Shown here piece after piece: positions 1 to 8,833 of a stretch of 64,000 nucleotides of DNA (positions are counted from its first letter, which is position 1; each line of letters starts with the position of its first letter). A program made the translations under genes and the position numbers. A model generated the notes under the pieces. That model saw nothing but the letters and a program-made list of their open reading frames with translations. It made no database searches and was not told where the DNA came from. The DNA is from Achromobacter piechaudii NBRC 102461 (lineage in GTDB: Bacteria; Pseudomonadota; Gammaproteobacteria; Burkholderiales; Burkholderiaceae_B). The DNA lies in contig NZ_BCTK01000012.1 of the NCBI RefSeq assembly GCF_001571245.1, positions 186,001-250,000 of the forward strand, read 5' to 3'.

Positions 1-212
1 TGCACCGCACCATCTTCCAGCGTTTTGGCGGCACGATCGCATCCACCTGTCCCGGCACCGCACACCAATTGGCGCTTGAACTGGGACCGCGCCCGACGCT
101 GCAATACATCATGGAACCGCCCGGCTACCAGCTGCATTGGTGGCAAGGCGCGAGCCTGGTCACGCATCACGCGGTGCTGGGGGATTACCCGGGTCCTTAT
201 CCGTTTGCATGA
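1..212 (+). CDS. Metallophosphoesterase, C-terminal fragment (CpdA-like phosphodiesterase)
   Basis: The last 69 residues of a protein whose start lies before the window; the frame opens at base 3 and stops with TGA at 210-212. The tail contains FGGTIASTCPGTAHQ followed by IMEPPGYQLHWW. To my memory this matches the end of calcineurin-like phosphodiesterases (cyclic-AMP phosphodiesterase CpdA type), where a segment after the metal-binding GHxH motif reads similarly. The metal-binding motifs are outside the window, so the assignment rests on the tail only. It precedes a Ugp-like ABC importer on the same strand, so it may hydrolyse a phosphodiester brought in by that importer; this is inference. 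Confidence 0.55.
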   Translation, partial: HRTIFQRFGGTIASTCPGTAHQLALELGPRPTLQYIMEPPGYQLHWWQGASLVTHHAVLGDYPGPYPFA

Positions 213-319
213 ACGCGGCGCGAGGGTTGCGCCGCTGAGTTTGAGGCCGTCAGGCTTGCCACGAATCCGTCATGTTTGCGCTGCACAATGAAAAGGTTTT
301 CATAACAGGCAACAATGCG

Positions 320-336
320 GATCTAACAATTAGATC
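320..336. promoter_or_regulatory. Palindrome upstream of the ABC operon, candidate operator
   Basis: GATCTAA CAA TTAGATC is a perfect 7-bp inverted repeat with a 3-bp centre, ending 11 bp before the ATG of the ABC ATPase. It sits in an AT-rich 135-bp gap. Position and symmetry suit a repressor site or a leader hairpin; no regulator is encoded nearby in the window. Confidence 0.35.
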
Positions 337-347
337 GTCGAGACAGC

Positions 348-1403
348 ATGTCATCCATCGTCCTGGATAACCTCACCAAACAGTACGGCAGCGCCGCCGC
401 CATCCACGGCGTGAGCTTCACGGTGCCTGCCGGCAGCTTCACGGTTCTGCTGGGCCCGTCGGGCTGCGGCAAGTCGACCACCTTGCGCATGATCGCCGGC
501 CTGGATACGCCAACGTCCGGCACCATACGCATCGGCGAGCGCGACGTCACGCAGTTGCCGCCGGCCAAGCGCCGCATCTCCATGGTGTTTCAGTCCTACG
601 CGCTGTTCCCGCACCTGTCGGTGCGCGAGAACATCCTGTTCGGCCTGAAAGTGCGCAAGGAACCCGCGCGCGACTTCGAACGGCGCTTGCAGCGCGTGGC
701 CAGCCTGTTGGGCCTGGGCCATCTGCTGGACCGCAAGCCCTCGCAATTGTCGGGTGGCCAGCAACAGCGCGTGGCGCTGGGGCGCGCGGTGATTTCCGAG
801 GCGCCGGTGTGCCTGATGGACGAGCCGCTGTCCAACCTGGACGCGCAGCTGCGCCACGAAATGCGCCGCGAGATCCGCGCCTTGCAGCAGGACTTGGGCA
901 TCACGATGGTCTACGTCACGCACGACCAGACCGAGGCGATGAGCATGGCCGATCAGGTGGTGCTGTTGCGTGGCGGCCAGATCGAACAGCACGACACCCC
1001 GGACGGCCTGTATGCGCGGCCGGCCAGCGAATTCGCGGCGCGCTTTATCGGCACGCCGCCCATGAACCTGATCGGGCTGGCCGCCGCGAGCGGCGCGGCC
1101 GTCATCGCCGGCACGCAAGGCCCCGTGATCGCGAACGCGCCGGCCGGCGCGGTCAAGCTGGGCGTGCGCCCTGAACACATCCGCATCGATAGCGCCGGCA
1201 TCCCGGCCATCGTCGAAAGCGTCGAATACTTCGGCGCGGACTCCATCGTGGTGTGCCGCGTTGGCGACACCAGCGGCGTGGCCGTGAGGGTGGGCGGCCA
1301 TCTGCGCGCCCGCGCCGGCGAGGCCCTGGGCCTGTCGTGGCAAGACGGGCAACAGCATTTCTTTGCCGCCGATTCGGCGGTCATCAACACCGTCGGGCGC
1401 TAG
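348..1403 (+). CDS. ABC importer ATPase, UgpC/MalK family
   Basis: ATP-hydrolysing subunit of a carbohydrate/glycerol-phosphate-type importer (351 aa, usual for the CUT1 family at about 350-370). Walker A GPSGCGKS at residues 36-43, Q-loop VFQSYALFPHL around 80-90, signature LSGGQQQR 134-141, Walker B CLMDEP 155-160 and switch His 192 are all intact. The part after about residue 240 carries the TOBE-like regulatory domain (KLGVRPEHIRI) typical of MalK/UgpC. It is followed by a binding protein and two permeases on the same strand, forming a complete importer. The substrate cannot be read from the ATPase; glycerol-3-phosphate-like compounds are a guess from family and from the adjoining phosphodiesterase. 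Confidence 0.9.
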   Translation: MSSIVLDNLTKQYGSAAAIHGVSFTVPAGSFTVLLGPSGCGKSTTLRMIAGLDTPTSGTIRIGERDVTQLPPAKRRISMVFQSYALFPHLSVRENILFGLKVRKEPARDFERRLQRVASLLGLGHLLDRKPSQLSGGQQQRVALGRAVISEAPVCLMDEPLSNLDAQLRHEMRREIRALQQDLGITMVYVTHDQTEAMSMADQVVLLRGGQIEQHDTPDGLYARPASEFAARFIGTPPMNLIGLAAASGAAVIAGTQGPVIANAPAGAVKLGVRPEHIRIDSAGIPAIVESVEYFGADSIVVCRVGDTSGVAVRVGGHLRARAGEALGLSWQDGQQHFFAADSAVINTVGR

Positions 1404-1436
1404 TAGCCGCCCATTGCACTGGAAAGGAAACGCACC

Positions 1437-2732
1437 ATGCGACGCATCGTTCTGAAGACCCTGGCCGCCAGCCTGGCCGCCGCTTGCCTGTCCCTGCCTG
1501 CTCAGGCGCAAAACAAACCCGTCGAGGTTGAGTTCTATTACCCGGTCGCCGTCGGCGGCCCGATCACCAAGATCGTCGACGACATGGTCGCGGATTTCCA
1601 AAAGGAGAATCCCGACATCAAGATCAAGCCGATCTATGCCGGCTCGTATCAGGACTCCATCGCCAAGGCGCTGACGGCGCTCAAGGGCGGCACGCCGCCG
1701 CAATTGGCCGTGCTGCTGTCCACCGACATGTTCACGCTGATCGATGAAGACGCCATCGTGCCGATCGATTCGCTGGCCAAGAGCGATGCCGACAAGAAGT
1801 GGCTGGGCGGCTTCTATGACGCCTTCATGCAGAACAGCCGCACGGGCGGCCACACCTGGGGCGTGCCGTTCCAGCGTTCGACCATCGTGATGTACTACAA
1901 CAAGGACCTGTTCAAGGCAGCGGGCCTGGATCCGGAACGCGCGCCGGCCACCTGGGCGGAGCTGGTCGACTACGGCAAGAAGCTGACCCGGCAGGACGCC
2001 TCGGGCAACACGACGCAATGGGGCATCGAGATCCCGTCGGGCGGCGCGTTCGCGTACTGGCTGTTCCAGGCGCTGACCACGCCCAACGGCGCCATCCTGA
2101 TGAACGAAGCCGGCAACGAGGTCTACCTGGACAAGCCGGCAGTGGTGGAAGCCGCGCAGTTCTGGCGCGACCTGTCCGCCAAGCACAAGATCATGCCGAC
2201 CGGCACCATCGACTGGGGCACCACGCCCAAGGACTTCCTGGAAAAGAAGGCCGCCATGGTCTGGACCACGACCGGCAACCTGACCAACATCCGCAAGAAC
2301 GCCGACTTCCCGTTCGGCGTGGCGATGATGCCGCAGCAAAAGCGCGGCGGCAGCCCCACGGGCGGCGGCAACTTCTACATCTTCAAGAGCGGCACGCCCG
2401 CGCAGCAACAGGCCGCGCTGAAGTTCGCTCAGTGGGTCACCACGCCGGAACGCGCGGCCGACTGGAGCATCGCCACCGGCTACGTGGCCGTGACGCCAGC
2501 CGCCTGGCAGACCGAGAAGATGAAGAAGTACGCGCAGGAAGTGCCGGCCGCCGCGGTCGCGCGCGACCAGCTGGAAGTCAGCGTGGCGGAATTTTCCACG
2601 CATGAAAACCAGCGCGTCACCAAGACCCTGAACGACGCGCTGCAAGCGGCGCTGACGGGTTCGAAGACGCCGCAGCAGGCGCTGACCGACGCGCAGCGCG
2701 AGGCCGATCGCATCCTGCGTCCCTACAAATAA
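1437..2732 (+). CDS. ABC importer periplasmic binding protein, UgpB-like
   Basis: Extracellular solute-binding protein family 1 (431 aa). A classical Sec signal peptide is visible (MRRIVLKTLAASLAA followed by a hydrophobic stretch, cleavage after AQA around residue 24). The mature part has features of UgpB/MalE-like proteins: VEVEFYYPVAVGGP near the start, LTALKGGTPPQLAVL, WGVPFQRSTIVMYYNKDLF, and GGGNFYIFKSG. A strong ribosome binding site (AAAGGAAACG) precedes the ATG 33 bp after the ATPase gene. It captures the substrate in the periplasm for the two permeases that follow. A phosphorylated polyol is plausible, not shown. Confidence 0.87.
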   Translation: MRRIVLKTLAASLAAACLSLPAQAQNKPVEVEFYYPVAVGGPITKIVDDMVADFQKENPDIKIKPIYAGSYQDSIAKALTALKGGTPPQLAVLLSTDMFTLIDEDAIVPIDSLAKSDADKKWLGGFYDAFMQNSRTGGHTWGVPFQRSTIVMYYNKDLFKAAGLDPERAPATWAELVDYGKKLTRQDASGNTTQWGIEIPSGGAFAYWLFQALTTPNGAILMNEAGNEVYLDKPAVVEAAQFWRDLSAKHKIMPTGTIDWGTTPKDFLEKKAAMVWTTTGNLTNIRKNADFPFGVAMMPQQKRGGSPTGGGNFYIFKSGTPAQQQAALKFAQWVTTPERAADWSIATGYVAVTPAAWQTEKMKKYAQEVPAAAVARDQLEVSVAEFSTHENQRVTKTLNDALQAALTGSKTPQQALTDAQREADRILRPYK

Positions 2733-2745
2733 ACCGACAAGCACG

Positions 2746-3621
2746 ATGAGCCGCTCTTTACATGCGCTTTATGGCTGGCTGCTTCTGCTGCCAGCCATCG
2801 TGCTGCTCGCCGCGTTCACACATTACCCGGCGCTGGCGACGCTTTGGCACAGCTTTTTCTCCACGCCCAAGGGCGCGCGTCCGGCGCGTTTCGTGGGCCT
2901 GGAGAACTACGCCGTCATGCGTGACGATCCGGTGTTCTGGCAGTCGCTGTGGAACAACCTGTGGTTTGCGCTGGGCACGATCCCCACGTCGATCGGCATC
3001 GCGCTGATCATGGCGCTGTGGGTGAACCGCAATCTGCGCGGCCGTGGCTTTTTACGCATGGCGTACTTCACGCCCACGGTGCTGCCGATGGTGGCGGTGG
3101 CCAACATCTGGCTGTTTTTCTACACGCCGCAATACGGCTTGATCGCGCAGGTGATGGGCTGGTTCGGGTCGCCCGGCCCGAACTGGCTGGGCAACCGCGA
3201 GACCGCCTTGCCGGCGCTGATGCTCGTGACCGTCTGGAAGGAATCCGGCTTTTTCATGATCTTCTACCTGGCCGCCTTGCAGACGGTGTCGCCGTCGCTG
3301 CGCGAGGCCGCCATGCTGGAAGGCGCGTCACGCTGGCAGTATTTCCGCCGCATCCTGTGGCCGCTCCTGATGCCCACCACGTTGTTCGTGCTGATCAATG
3401 CGCTGATCAATGCGTTCCGGCTGGTCGATCACGTGGTCGTGATGACGCGCGGCGGGCCGGACAACGCCAGCACCTTGCTGCTGTATTACATCTACCAGGT
3501 GGGTTTCAGTTTCTGGGACACGGCTTACGCCGCCACGCTGACCGTCGTGTTGCTGGTGGTACTGGCGCTGACCGCGCTGTTCAAGTTCCGCTGGCTGGAT
3601 CGCAGGACGCACTATCAATGA
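2746..3621 (+). CDS. ABC importer permease, UgpA-like (MalF-type)
   Basis: Inner-membrane subunit of 291 aa with about six hydrophobic helices; the first (YGWLLLLPAIVLLAAFTHYPALATLWHSF is its span) starts at residue 9. The EAA loop that contacts the ATPase reads EAAMLEGASRWQYFRRILWP, the canonical pattern. It begins 13 bp after the binding protein gene and its stop overlaps the start of the second permease in an ATGA arrangement, implying translational coupling. Hydrophobic profile and length fit the MalF/UgpA side of the heterodimer. Confidence 0.88.
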   Translation: MSRSLHALYGWLLLLPAIVLLAAFTHYPALATLWHSFFSTPKGARPARFVGLENYAVMRDDPVFWQSLWNNLWFALGTIPTSIGIALIMALWVNRNLRGRGFLRMAYFTPTVLPMVAVANIWLFFYTPQYGLIAQVMGWFGSPGPNWLGNRETALPALMLVTVWKESGFFMIFYLAALQTVSPSLREAAMLEGASRWQYFRRILWPLLMPTTLFVLINALINAFRLVDHVVVMTRGGPDNASTLLLYYIYQVGFSFWDTAYAATLTVVLLVVLALTALFKFRWLDRRTHYQ

Positions 3622-4418
3622 AAGACAAGCTAGATACCCTGGGCGCATGGGCGCTTGGCCTGCTGTGGATCCTGCCGCTGGCCTACGCGATGTGGGCGGC
3701 ATTCCACCCGCCCGCCTACGCCACCCGCTTCGAGCTGTTCGCACCGCTGACGCTGGATAATTTCGCGCGCGCCTGGCAGGCCGCGCCGTTTCCACGTTAC
3801 TTCCTCAACACCTTCCTGCTGGTCACGATGGTGCTGGCCGCGCAGCTGGTGCTGTCGACGCTGGCGGGTTACGCGTTCGCGCGCTTCGAGTTCCGCGGCC
3901 GCGACTTCGTCTTCATGCTGGTGCTGCTACAGCTGATGATCATGCCGGACGTGCTGCTGGTGGAGAACTACCGGTCCATGAGCCAGCTTGGCATCCGCGA
4001 CACGGTGTTCGCCATCGGCCTGCCGTACTTCGCTTCCGCCTTCGGCATCTTCCTGTTGCGCCAGACGTTCAAGACGGTGCCGCGCGAGCTGGAAGAGGCC
4101 GCGCGCATGGAAGGCGCCAGCGCGATGCAGATTCTCTGGAAGGTGTATGTGCCGCTGGCCAAGCCGATCTACGTGGCCTACGGGCTGGTGTCGGTCAGCC
4201 ACCACTGGAACAACTTCCTGTGGCCGCTGATCATCACCAACTCGGTCGAATCCCGGCCGCTGACGGTGGGCTTGCAGGTGTTCTCGTCCACGGACCAGGG
4301 CATCGACTGGTCGGTCATCACCGCCGCGACGCTGATGTCGGCCGCGCCCCTGCTGATTGCATTCCTGCTGTTCCAGCGGCAATTCGTGCAATCGTTCATG
4401 CGGGCGGGCATCCGGTAG
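3618..4418 (+). CDS. ABC importer permease, UgpE-like (MalG-type)
   Basis: Second inner-membrane subunit, 266 aa. The start at 3618 is chosen because ATGA overlaps the stop of the preceding permease and the protein then begins MKDKLDTLGAWALGLLWILP, directly before the first membrane helix; a longer in-frame reading upstream is shadow. The EAA motif reads EEAARMEGASAMQILWKVYVP. Family: carbohydrate ABC permease, MalG/UgpE type. It is the last gene of the operon and is followed 22 bp later by a strong intrinsic terminator. Confidence 0.88.
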   Translation: MKDKLDTLGAWALGLLWILPLAYAMWAAFHPPAYATRFELFAPLTLDNFARAWQAAPFPRYFLNTFLLVTMVLAAQLVLSTLAGYAFARFEFRGRDFVFMLVLLQLMIMPDVLLVENYRSMSQLGIRDTVFAIGLPYFASAFGIFLLRQTFKTVPRELEEAARMEGASAMQILWKVYVPLAKPIYVAYGLVSVSHHWNNFLWPLIITNSVESRPLTVGLQVFSSTDQGIDWSVITAATLMSAAPLLIAFLLFQRQFVQSFMRAGIR

Positions 4419-4440
4419 TTCCGGACGCGTGCCGGCAAGA

Positions 4441-4467
4441 AAAATCCCCGCCTTGGCGGGGATTTTT
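4441..4467 (+). terminator. Intrinsic terminator of the Ugp-like ABC operon
   Basis: AAAATCCCCGCC tt GGCGGGGATTTTT: a 12-bp stem with a 2-nt loop and T-run. The A-run on the other side makes it usable also for the convergent gene ending at 4489. Confidence 0.9.
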
Positions 4468-4488
4468 ACGTTTGCCAAGCCCGCGCCG

Positions 4489-4806
4489 TCAGTAGCCGAC
4501 GGTCAGGCCCGGCAGGTCGACGGTGATGCGCGGGCGTTCCAGCGCCAGCGCCAGATGCTCGGCGAATTCGCGGGCTTCCTTGGTGTCGGTGGACAGGGTG
4601 TCGTAGCCCAGCGCGTCGGCCACGCCCAGCACCTTGTCCAGCAACAGCACTTTGCCGCTGGGCCGCAGGGGTTCGCAGCCCAGGGTTTCCCAGGCGCCGT
4701 CGAACCAGTCGCGCGCGTCGCTCTGGCGCTGCGGGGACGGCTCGACCGTCGCGCTCAGGTCCAGCGACTGGCGGGTGTTGAAAACAATGGTGATGTCGCT
4801 GCGCAT
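4489..4806 (-). CDS. Conserved small protein of unknown function
   Basis: 105 aa, acidic, no signal peptide or membrane helix. It starts MRSDITIVFNTRQSLDLSATV after a good ribosome binding site (AAGGAATTCTTT before the ATG). I do not recognise a named family. The composition (DVTIVFNT-like opening strand, helical middle with LLLDKVLGVADALGYDT) suggests a compact cytoplasmic alpha/beta protein. It is read together with the DUF1840-type gene upstream on the same strand (78-bp gap) and may be co-transcribed with it. Confidence 0.7.
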   Translation of the reverse strand: MRSDITIVFNTRQSLDLSATVEPSPQRQSDARDWFDGAWETLGCEPLRPSGKVLLLDKVLGVADALGYDTLSTDTKEAREFAEHLALALERPRITVDLPGLTVGY

Positions 4807-4884
4807 AAAGAATTCCTTGAATGGGCGTCAGGCGGCAAGGGTAGGCAAAAATCGCCGGTCAGATTGTCCGTCCGGCGACATTGC

Positions 4885-5226
4885 TTACCACCCGCGCGAG
4901 GCTTCCCAGGTGACTTCGACGCCGGCAGCCTGCGATTGCCGCAACATGTCCAGCAGGGGGAAAGCGCGTTCCTTCAGGCCAACCGCGCGCGCCATGGCGG
5001 ATCGGGGCGCCTTGTCTTCGTCGTCGTCGTCATCTTCCGGATGCTCGGCGATCTGGATCGCGTGTTCGATGCCGCTGATGGCGGGGGCCAGTTGCTCGAC
5101 CGTGAAAACGCCGCGCTCGGGAATCTTGTCGCCAACAGGCTTGCCCGCCGCTTGCAGGATGGGGCCGGCGTGGTCGGACAGCATCAGGACTTCGGCCACA
5201 ACCTTGGAGTGAAAGGTAATCAGCAT
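4885..5226 (-). CDS. DUF1840 family protein
   Basis: 113 aa. It begins MLITFHSKVVAEVLMLSDHAG, matching the opening of DUF1840 proteins (MLITFKSK..A.VLM). It contains a run of acidic residues, EDDDDDED, around residues 64-71 and ends EVTWEASRGW. The start at 5226 is preferred over a longer reading because it matches the family opening and has a GAGGGAG ribosome binding site 8 bp upstream. Function is unknown for the family; these are small cytoplasmic proteins common in betaproteobacteria. Confidence 0.8.
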   Translation of the reverse strand: MLITFHSKVVAEVLMLSDHAGPILQAAGKPVGDKIPERGVFTVEQLAPAISGIEHAIQIAEHPEDDDDDEDKAPRSAMARAVGLKERAFPLLDMLRQSQAAGVEVTWEASRGW

Positions 5227-5530
5227 ATTGTCGTCTCCCTCAATGAATACGTTACGTACACTACCGCAACGCCCCCTTGATGCCAACTGGCGCCTCCGGG
5301 CACGCCAGCGTGACGCGTCGCCGGGCGCGTGCCTCGCCGCCTAGGCATTTGATTTTGTTGACAGTTCTGCCGCCAACCCGAACGCTTGACGGACGGTTTC
5401 GGCCCTCAGGGCCGCCGGTTGGGCTGCCAAATCAACTATCATTCCGGATGATTCCCGTGACACCGCCGGCCCGGACACCGTCCGTTTGATCGCCGCCTTG
5501 GTCACTCACCCAGAACTACTTCAGACGCCC
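5227..5530. other. Intergenic gap between divergent genes, promoter region
   Basis: 304 bp between the DUF1840 gene (leftward) and argS (rightward). It should hold both promoters. TTGACA at 5358-5363 and TATCAT at 5437-5442 are recognisable elements, but they are not correctly spaced with each other, so no promoter is assigned. A short hairpin, CGGCCC tca GGGCCG, lies near 5400-5414. No ORF with coding character was seen. Confidence 0.4.
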
Positions 5531-7216
5531 ATGCTCCCCGAGCAACAAAAACAGCTTATCTCCCTGATCCAGGCCGCCGTCGCGCAGAGCCTTCCCGACG
5601 CCCAGGCCAACGTGCTGCTGGAGCGCCCCAAGGTCGCCGCCCACGGCGACGTCGCCACCAACGTGGCCATGCAGCTGGCCAAGCCGGCCCGCCGCAACCC
5701 GCGCGAACTCGCCCAAGCCATCGTGGACGCGTTGATGGCCGCCCCCGGCGCCCGTGATCTGGTCGACAGCGCTGAAATCGCCGGCCCCGGCTTCATCAAC
5801 CTGCGCATCACCGCCGCCGCCCGCCAGGCCGTCATCGCCGCCGTCGCAGAGCAGGGCGCAAGCTATGGCCGCGCCCCCCGCAGCGGTGAAAAGATCCTGG
5901 TTGAATTCGTGTCGGCCAACCCCACCGGCCCGCTGCACGTGGGCCACGCCCGCCAGGCCGCGCTGGGCGACGCCCTCTGCCGCCTGTATGACGCCATCGG
6001 CTGGGACGTTACCCGCGAGTTCTATTACAACGACGCCGGCAACCAGATCCACAATCTGGCCATCAGCGTGCAGGCGCGCGCCCGTGGGCTGACGACCGAG
6101 TCGCCCGACTGGCCGGCCGACGGCTACAAGGGCGACTACATCGCCGACATCGCGCGCGACTTCCAGGACGGCAAGACCATCCAGCCGTCCGACGGCGAAC
6201 CCGTCACCGCCACCGGCAACATCGACAACCTGGACGACATCCGCGTCTTCGCCGTGGCCTATCTGCGCCGCGAACAAGACCTGGACCTGCAAGCGTTCGG
6301 TCTGGCCTTCGACAACTACTACCTGGAAAGCTCGCTGTACACGTCGGGCCGGGTCGAAGCCACCGTCAACGCGCTGATCGCCGGCGGCCATACCTATGAA
6401 GAGGGCGGCGCGCTGTGGTTGCGCACCACCGAACTGGGCACGGGCGACGACAAAGACCGCGTCATGCGCAAGAGCGAAGGCGGCTACACCTATTTCGTGC
6501 CGGACGTGGCCTACCACAAGGCCAAATGGGAACGCGGCTTTCACCGCGCCGTGAACATCCAGGGCAGCGACCACCACGGCACCGTGGCCCGCGTGCGCGC
6601 CGGCCTGCAAGCGCTGGGAGAGGGCATCCCGAAGGATTACCCGTCTTACGTGCTGCACAAGATGGTCAAGGTGATGCGCGGCGGCGAAGAGGTCAAGATC
6701 TCCAAGCGCGCCGGCAGCTACGTCACCATGCGCGACCTGATCGACTGGGTGGGCCGCGACGCCGTGCGCTACTTCCTGATCCAGCGCCGCGCCGACACCG
6801 AATTCGTGTTTGACGTGGACCTGGCCTTGTCGAAAAGCGACGAGAACCCGGTCTATTACATCCAGTACGCCCACGCTCGCATCAGCACGATGATCAACAA
6901 CGCCGGCATGCCCGCCGCCGACGTGGCTGCCGCCGATACGTCCCTGCTGACCGCGCCGTCCGAATTCGCCCTGATGCAACGCCTGGCCGAATTCCCCAAC
7001 GTGGTGGCGCTGGCCGCGCAGGATCTGTCGCCGCACCACATCGCGTTCTGGCTGCGCGATTGCGCATCGGACTTCCACGCCTGGTACGCGGCTGAACGCG
7101 TGCTGGTCGACGACGTCGCCCTGAAACTGGCCCGTCTGCGGCTGGCCGCAACCACGCGTCAGGTCCTGGCCAACGGCCTGGAGCTGATGGGCGTGTCCGC
7201 GCCCGAGCGGATGTAA
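5531..7216 (+). CDS. argS: Arginyl-tRNA synthetase
   Basis: Class I aminoacyl-tRNA synthetase that charges tRNA-Arg with arginine. 561 aa from the chosen ATG ([17 protein letters not shown]), the usual length. The N-terminal additional domain ends in [13 protein letters not shown]; the HIGH motif appears as HVGH at 136-139 within [20 protein letters not shown]. The KMSKS equivalent is KISKRAG near residue 391, and the C-terminal anticodon-binding domain ends in [13 protein letters not shown]. An in-frame ATG 45 bp upstream is possible, but the shorter start fits the family. It is followed closely by a SPOR-domain gene and dsbA, an order I associate with Bordetella/Achromobacter. Confidence 0.97.
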   Translation: MLPEQQKQLISLIQAAVAQSLPDAQANVLLERPKVAAHGDVATNVAMQLAKPARRNPRELAQAIVDALMAAPGARDLVDSAEIAGPGFINLRITAAARQAVIAAVAEQGASYGRAPRSGEKILVEFVSANPTGPLHVGHARQAALGDALCRLYDAIGWDVTREFYYNDAGNQIHNLAISVQARARGLTTESPDWPADGYKGDYIADIARDFQDGKTIQPSDGEPVTATGNIDNLDDIRVFAVAYLRREQDLDLQAFGLAFDNYYLESSLYTSGRVEATVNALIAGGHTYEEGGALWLRTTELGTGDDKDRVMRKSEGGYTYFVPDVAYHKAKWERGFHRAVNIQGSDHHGTVARVRAGLQALGEGIPKDYPSYVLHKMVKVMRGGEEVKISKRAGSYVTMRDLIDWVGRDAVRYFLIQRRADTEFVFDVDLALSKSDENPVYYIQYAHARISTMINNAGMPAADVAAADTSLLTAPSEFALMQRLAEFPNVVALAAQDLSPHHIAFWLRDCASDFHAWYAAERVLVDDVALKLARLRLAATTRQVLANGLELMGVSAPERM

Positions 7217-7225
7217 CATCGGTTC

Positions 7226-7960
7226 ATGGCAACCAAGCGAAAAACCACCCGCCGTTCCTCAGGCGAAAGCGGCAGCACCCTTTACGGGGCGCTCGCCGGC
7301 CTGCTCATCGGTCTGATCGTGGCCGCCGTCGTGGCCTTCTACGTCACCAAGGCCCCCGTACCCTTCGTGGACCGGGCCAGCCGCCAGGGCGACACGGGCA
7401 AGCTGCCCGACCCGCGCCAGGCGCCGGATCCGAACGCGGGCCTGTATGGCCGCGACGGCGCGGCAGGAGCCCCACCCACTGGTCCCACCGCCACCGCGCC
7501 CGCTCCCTTGCCGGGCGCTGGCACCGGCGCAGCGTCCAAGCCGGATGAAACGCCGTCCCGCCTGGACGACCTGGGCGCGTTGATCGCCACGCTGCCGTCC
7601 ACCGCCAAACCGCAGGCGACGGCACCGGCGCCGGCCGCCGTCGCGTCCAATCAAGCACCGAGCCCGGCGCCCACGCCTCTGTCCAAGCCCGCGCCCGCGC
7701 CGACCGCCAAGGCCGCCGCCCCCGCAGCAACCGGCACGTACTATCTGCAAGCCGGCGCGTTCCGAGGCGAGAACGATGCGGAATCGCTCAAGGCCCGCAT
7801 CATTCTTCTGGGTCTGCCGGTCGCCGTGCAAAAGGCCGAAGTGAATGGCAAGCCGCTGAACCGCGTGCGCGTCGGCCCGTTCGCGCGGCTGGACGATATG
7901 AACCGGGCGCGCGGCCGCCTGGGTGAAAACAAGATCGAAACCGCCGTGGTGCGCCAGTAG
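7226..7960 (+). CDS. SPOR-domain cell-envelope protein (FtsN-like architecture)
   Basis: 244 aa, single-pass inner-membrane protein. A basic cytoplasmic tail (MATKRKTTRR) precedes a membrane helix at about 20-40. A long Pro/Ala-rich periplasmic linker (about 60-165) follows, then a C-terminal SPOR domain from about 169 (YYLQAGAFRGENDAESLKAR ... VGPFARLDDMNRARGRL). SPOR domains bind denuded glycan strands at the division septum, so a role in cell division or peptidoglycan remodelling is likely. It lies 9 bp after argS and is presumably co-transcribed. Confidence 0.88.
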   Translation: MATKRKTTRRSSGESGSTLYGALAGLLIGLIVAAVVAFYVTKAPVPFVDRASRQGDTGKLPDPRQAPDPNAGLYGRDGAAGAPPTGPTATAPAPLPGAGTGAASKPDETPSRLDDLGALIATLPSTAKPQATAPAPAAVASNQAPSPAPTPLSKPAPAPTAKAAAPAATGTYYLQAGAFRGENDAESLKARIILLGLPVAVQKAEVNGKPLNRVRVGPFARLDDMNRARGRLGENKIETAVVRQ

Positions 7961-8041
7961 GCCGCTCCGGCGCTATTTTTTGCATTGAACTAATCCGGCC
8001 CCGGGCCTGTCTGTAACTTTTTACTCAGGAACCTCTCATCC

Positions 8042-8674
8042 ATGTTGTCCCCCAAGATCCTTCGCATCATGGCCGCGGCCGCGTTGACCGCCTCCACGTT
8101 CTTCAGTCCGGTCAGCCAGGCTCAAGGCTCGCAAGCCTATGTGGCCATCAACCCGCCGCTGCCCTCTGATACTCCGGGCAAAGTGGAAGTGCTGGAATTC
8201 TTCGCCTACACCTGCCCGCACTGCGCCGCCATGGAACCCATGGTTGAAACCTGGGCCAAGACCGCCCCGTCCGACGTGGTGCTCAAGCAGGTTCCCATCG
8301 CCTTCAACGCCGGCATGAAGCCGCTGCAGCAGGTCTATTACACGTTCATGGCCCTGGAACGCCCCGACCTGCACGCCAAGTTCTTCACCGCCATCCACGG
8401 TGAAAACAAGCGCCTGTTCGACAAGAAGTCGATGGGCGAGTGGGCCGCCACGCAAGGCGTGGACCGCGCCAAGTTCGATTCCATCTTCGACTCGTTCAGC
8501 GTGCAGACCCAAGTGCAGCGCGCCACGCAGTTGGCCGACGCCTACCGCATCGAAGGCACCCCGTCGTTTGCCGTGGGTGGCAAGTTCATGACCTCGCCGG
8601 TCATGGCGGGCAACAGCTACGAAGGCGCCATCAAGGAAATCGACGTCCTGATCCCGATGGCACGCAACAAGTAA
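8042..8674 (+). CDS. dsbA: Thiol:disulfide interchange protein DsbA
   Basis: Periplasmic oxidase that introduces disulfide bonds into exported proteins. 210 aa with a signal peptide ending near SQA (residues 1-27), a thioredoxin fold with active site CPHC at 58-61 ([12 protein letters not shown]), and the cis-proline loop GTPSFAVGG near residue 172. CPHC is the DsbA-type active site. The gene follows the SPOR-domain gene and is closed by a strong terminator, so it is the end of the argS transcription unit. Confidence 0.93.
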   Translation: MLSPKILRIMAAAALTASTFFSPVSQAQGSQAYVAINPPLPSDTPGKVEVLEFFAYTCPHCAAMEPMVETWAKTAPSDVVLKQVPIAFNAGMKPLQQVYYTFMALERPDLHAKFFTAIHGENKRLFDKKSMGEWAATQGVDRAKFDSIFDSFSVQTQVQRATQLADAYRIEGTPSFAVGGKFMTSPVMAGNSYEGAIKEIDVLIPMARNK

Positions 8675-8697
8675 TTCTTTTCGCACACGCGAACCAG

Positions 8698-8731
8698 ACG
8701 CCCCGGCCGCATGGCCGGGGCGTTTTCTTTT
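8698..8731 (+). terminator. Intrinsic terminator after dsbA
   Basis: ACGCCCCGGCC gcat GGCCGGGGCGT followed by TTTCTTTT: 11-bp GC-rich stem, 4-nt loop, T-rich tail, 24 bp after the dsbA stop. Confidence 0.92.
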
Positions 8732-8833
8732 GAGGAATCGCTGAGAAAGTCTTCCATCCTTTTGAACTCGCGGCGCTACACTTTTGCCACGAGAATTCGC
8801 CGCAACGACGGCATCAAAAAGGGTGGAAGACAA

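Noticed and set aside
351-2744. A 797-codon minus-strand frame across the ABC ATPase and binding protein
   Set aside because: Shadow of two well supported genes; no start signal or recognisable motif.
4357-5280. 307-codon plus-strand frame over the two small leftward genes
   Set aside because: Runs through the terminator at 4441-4467 and is antisense to the DUF1840 gene and its neighbour, both with good ribosome sites.
5358-5363. TTGACA upstream of argS as a -35 box
   Set aside because: No acceptable -10 element at 16-18 bp; not called as a promoter.
5516-7219. 567-codon minus-strand frame opposite argS
   Set aside because: Mirror of argS codon positions in high GC sequence, with no protein-like features.
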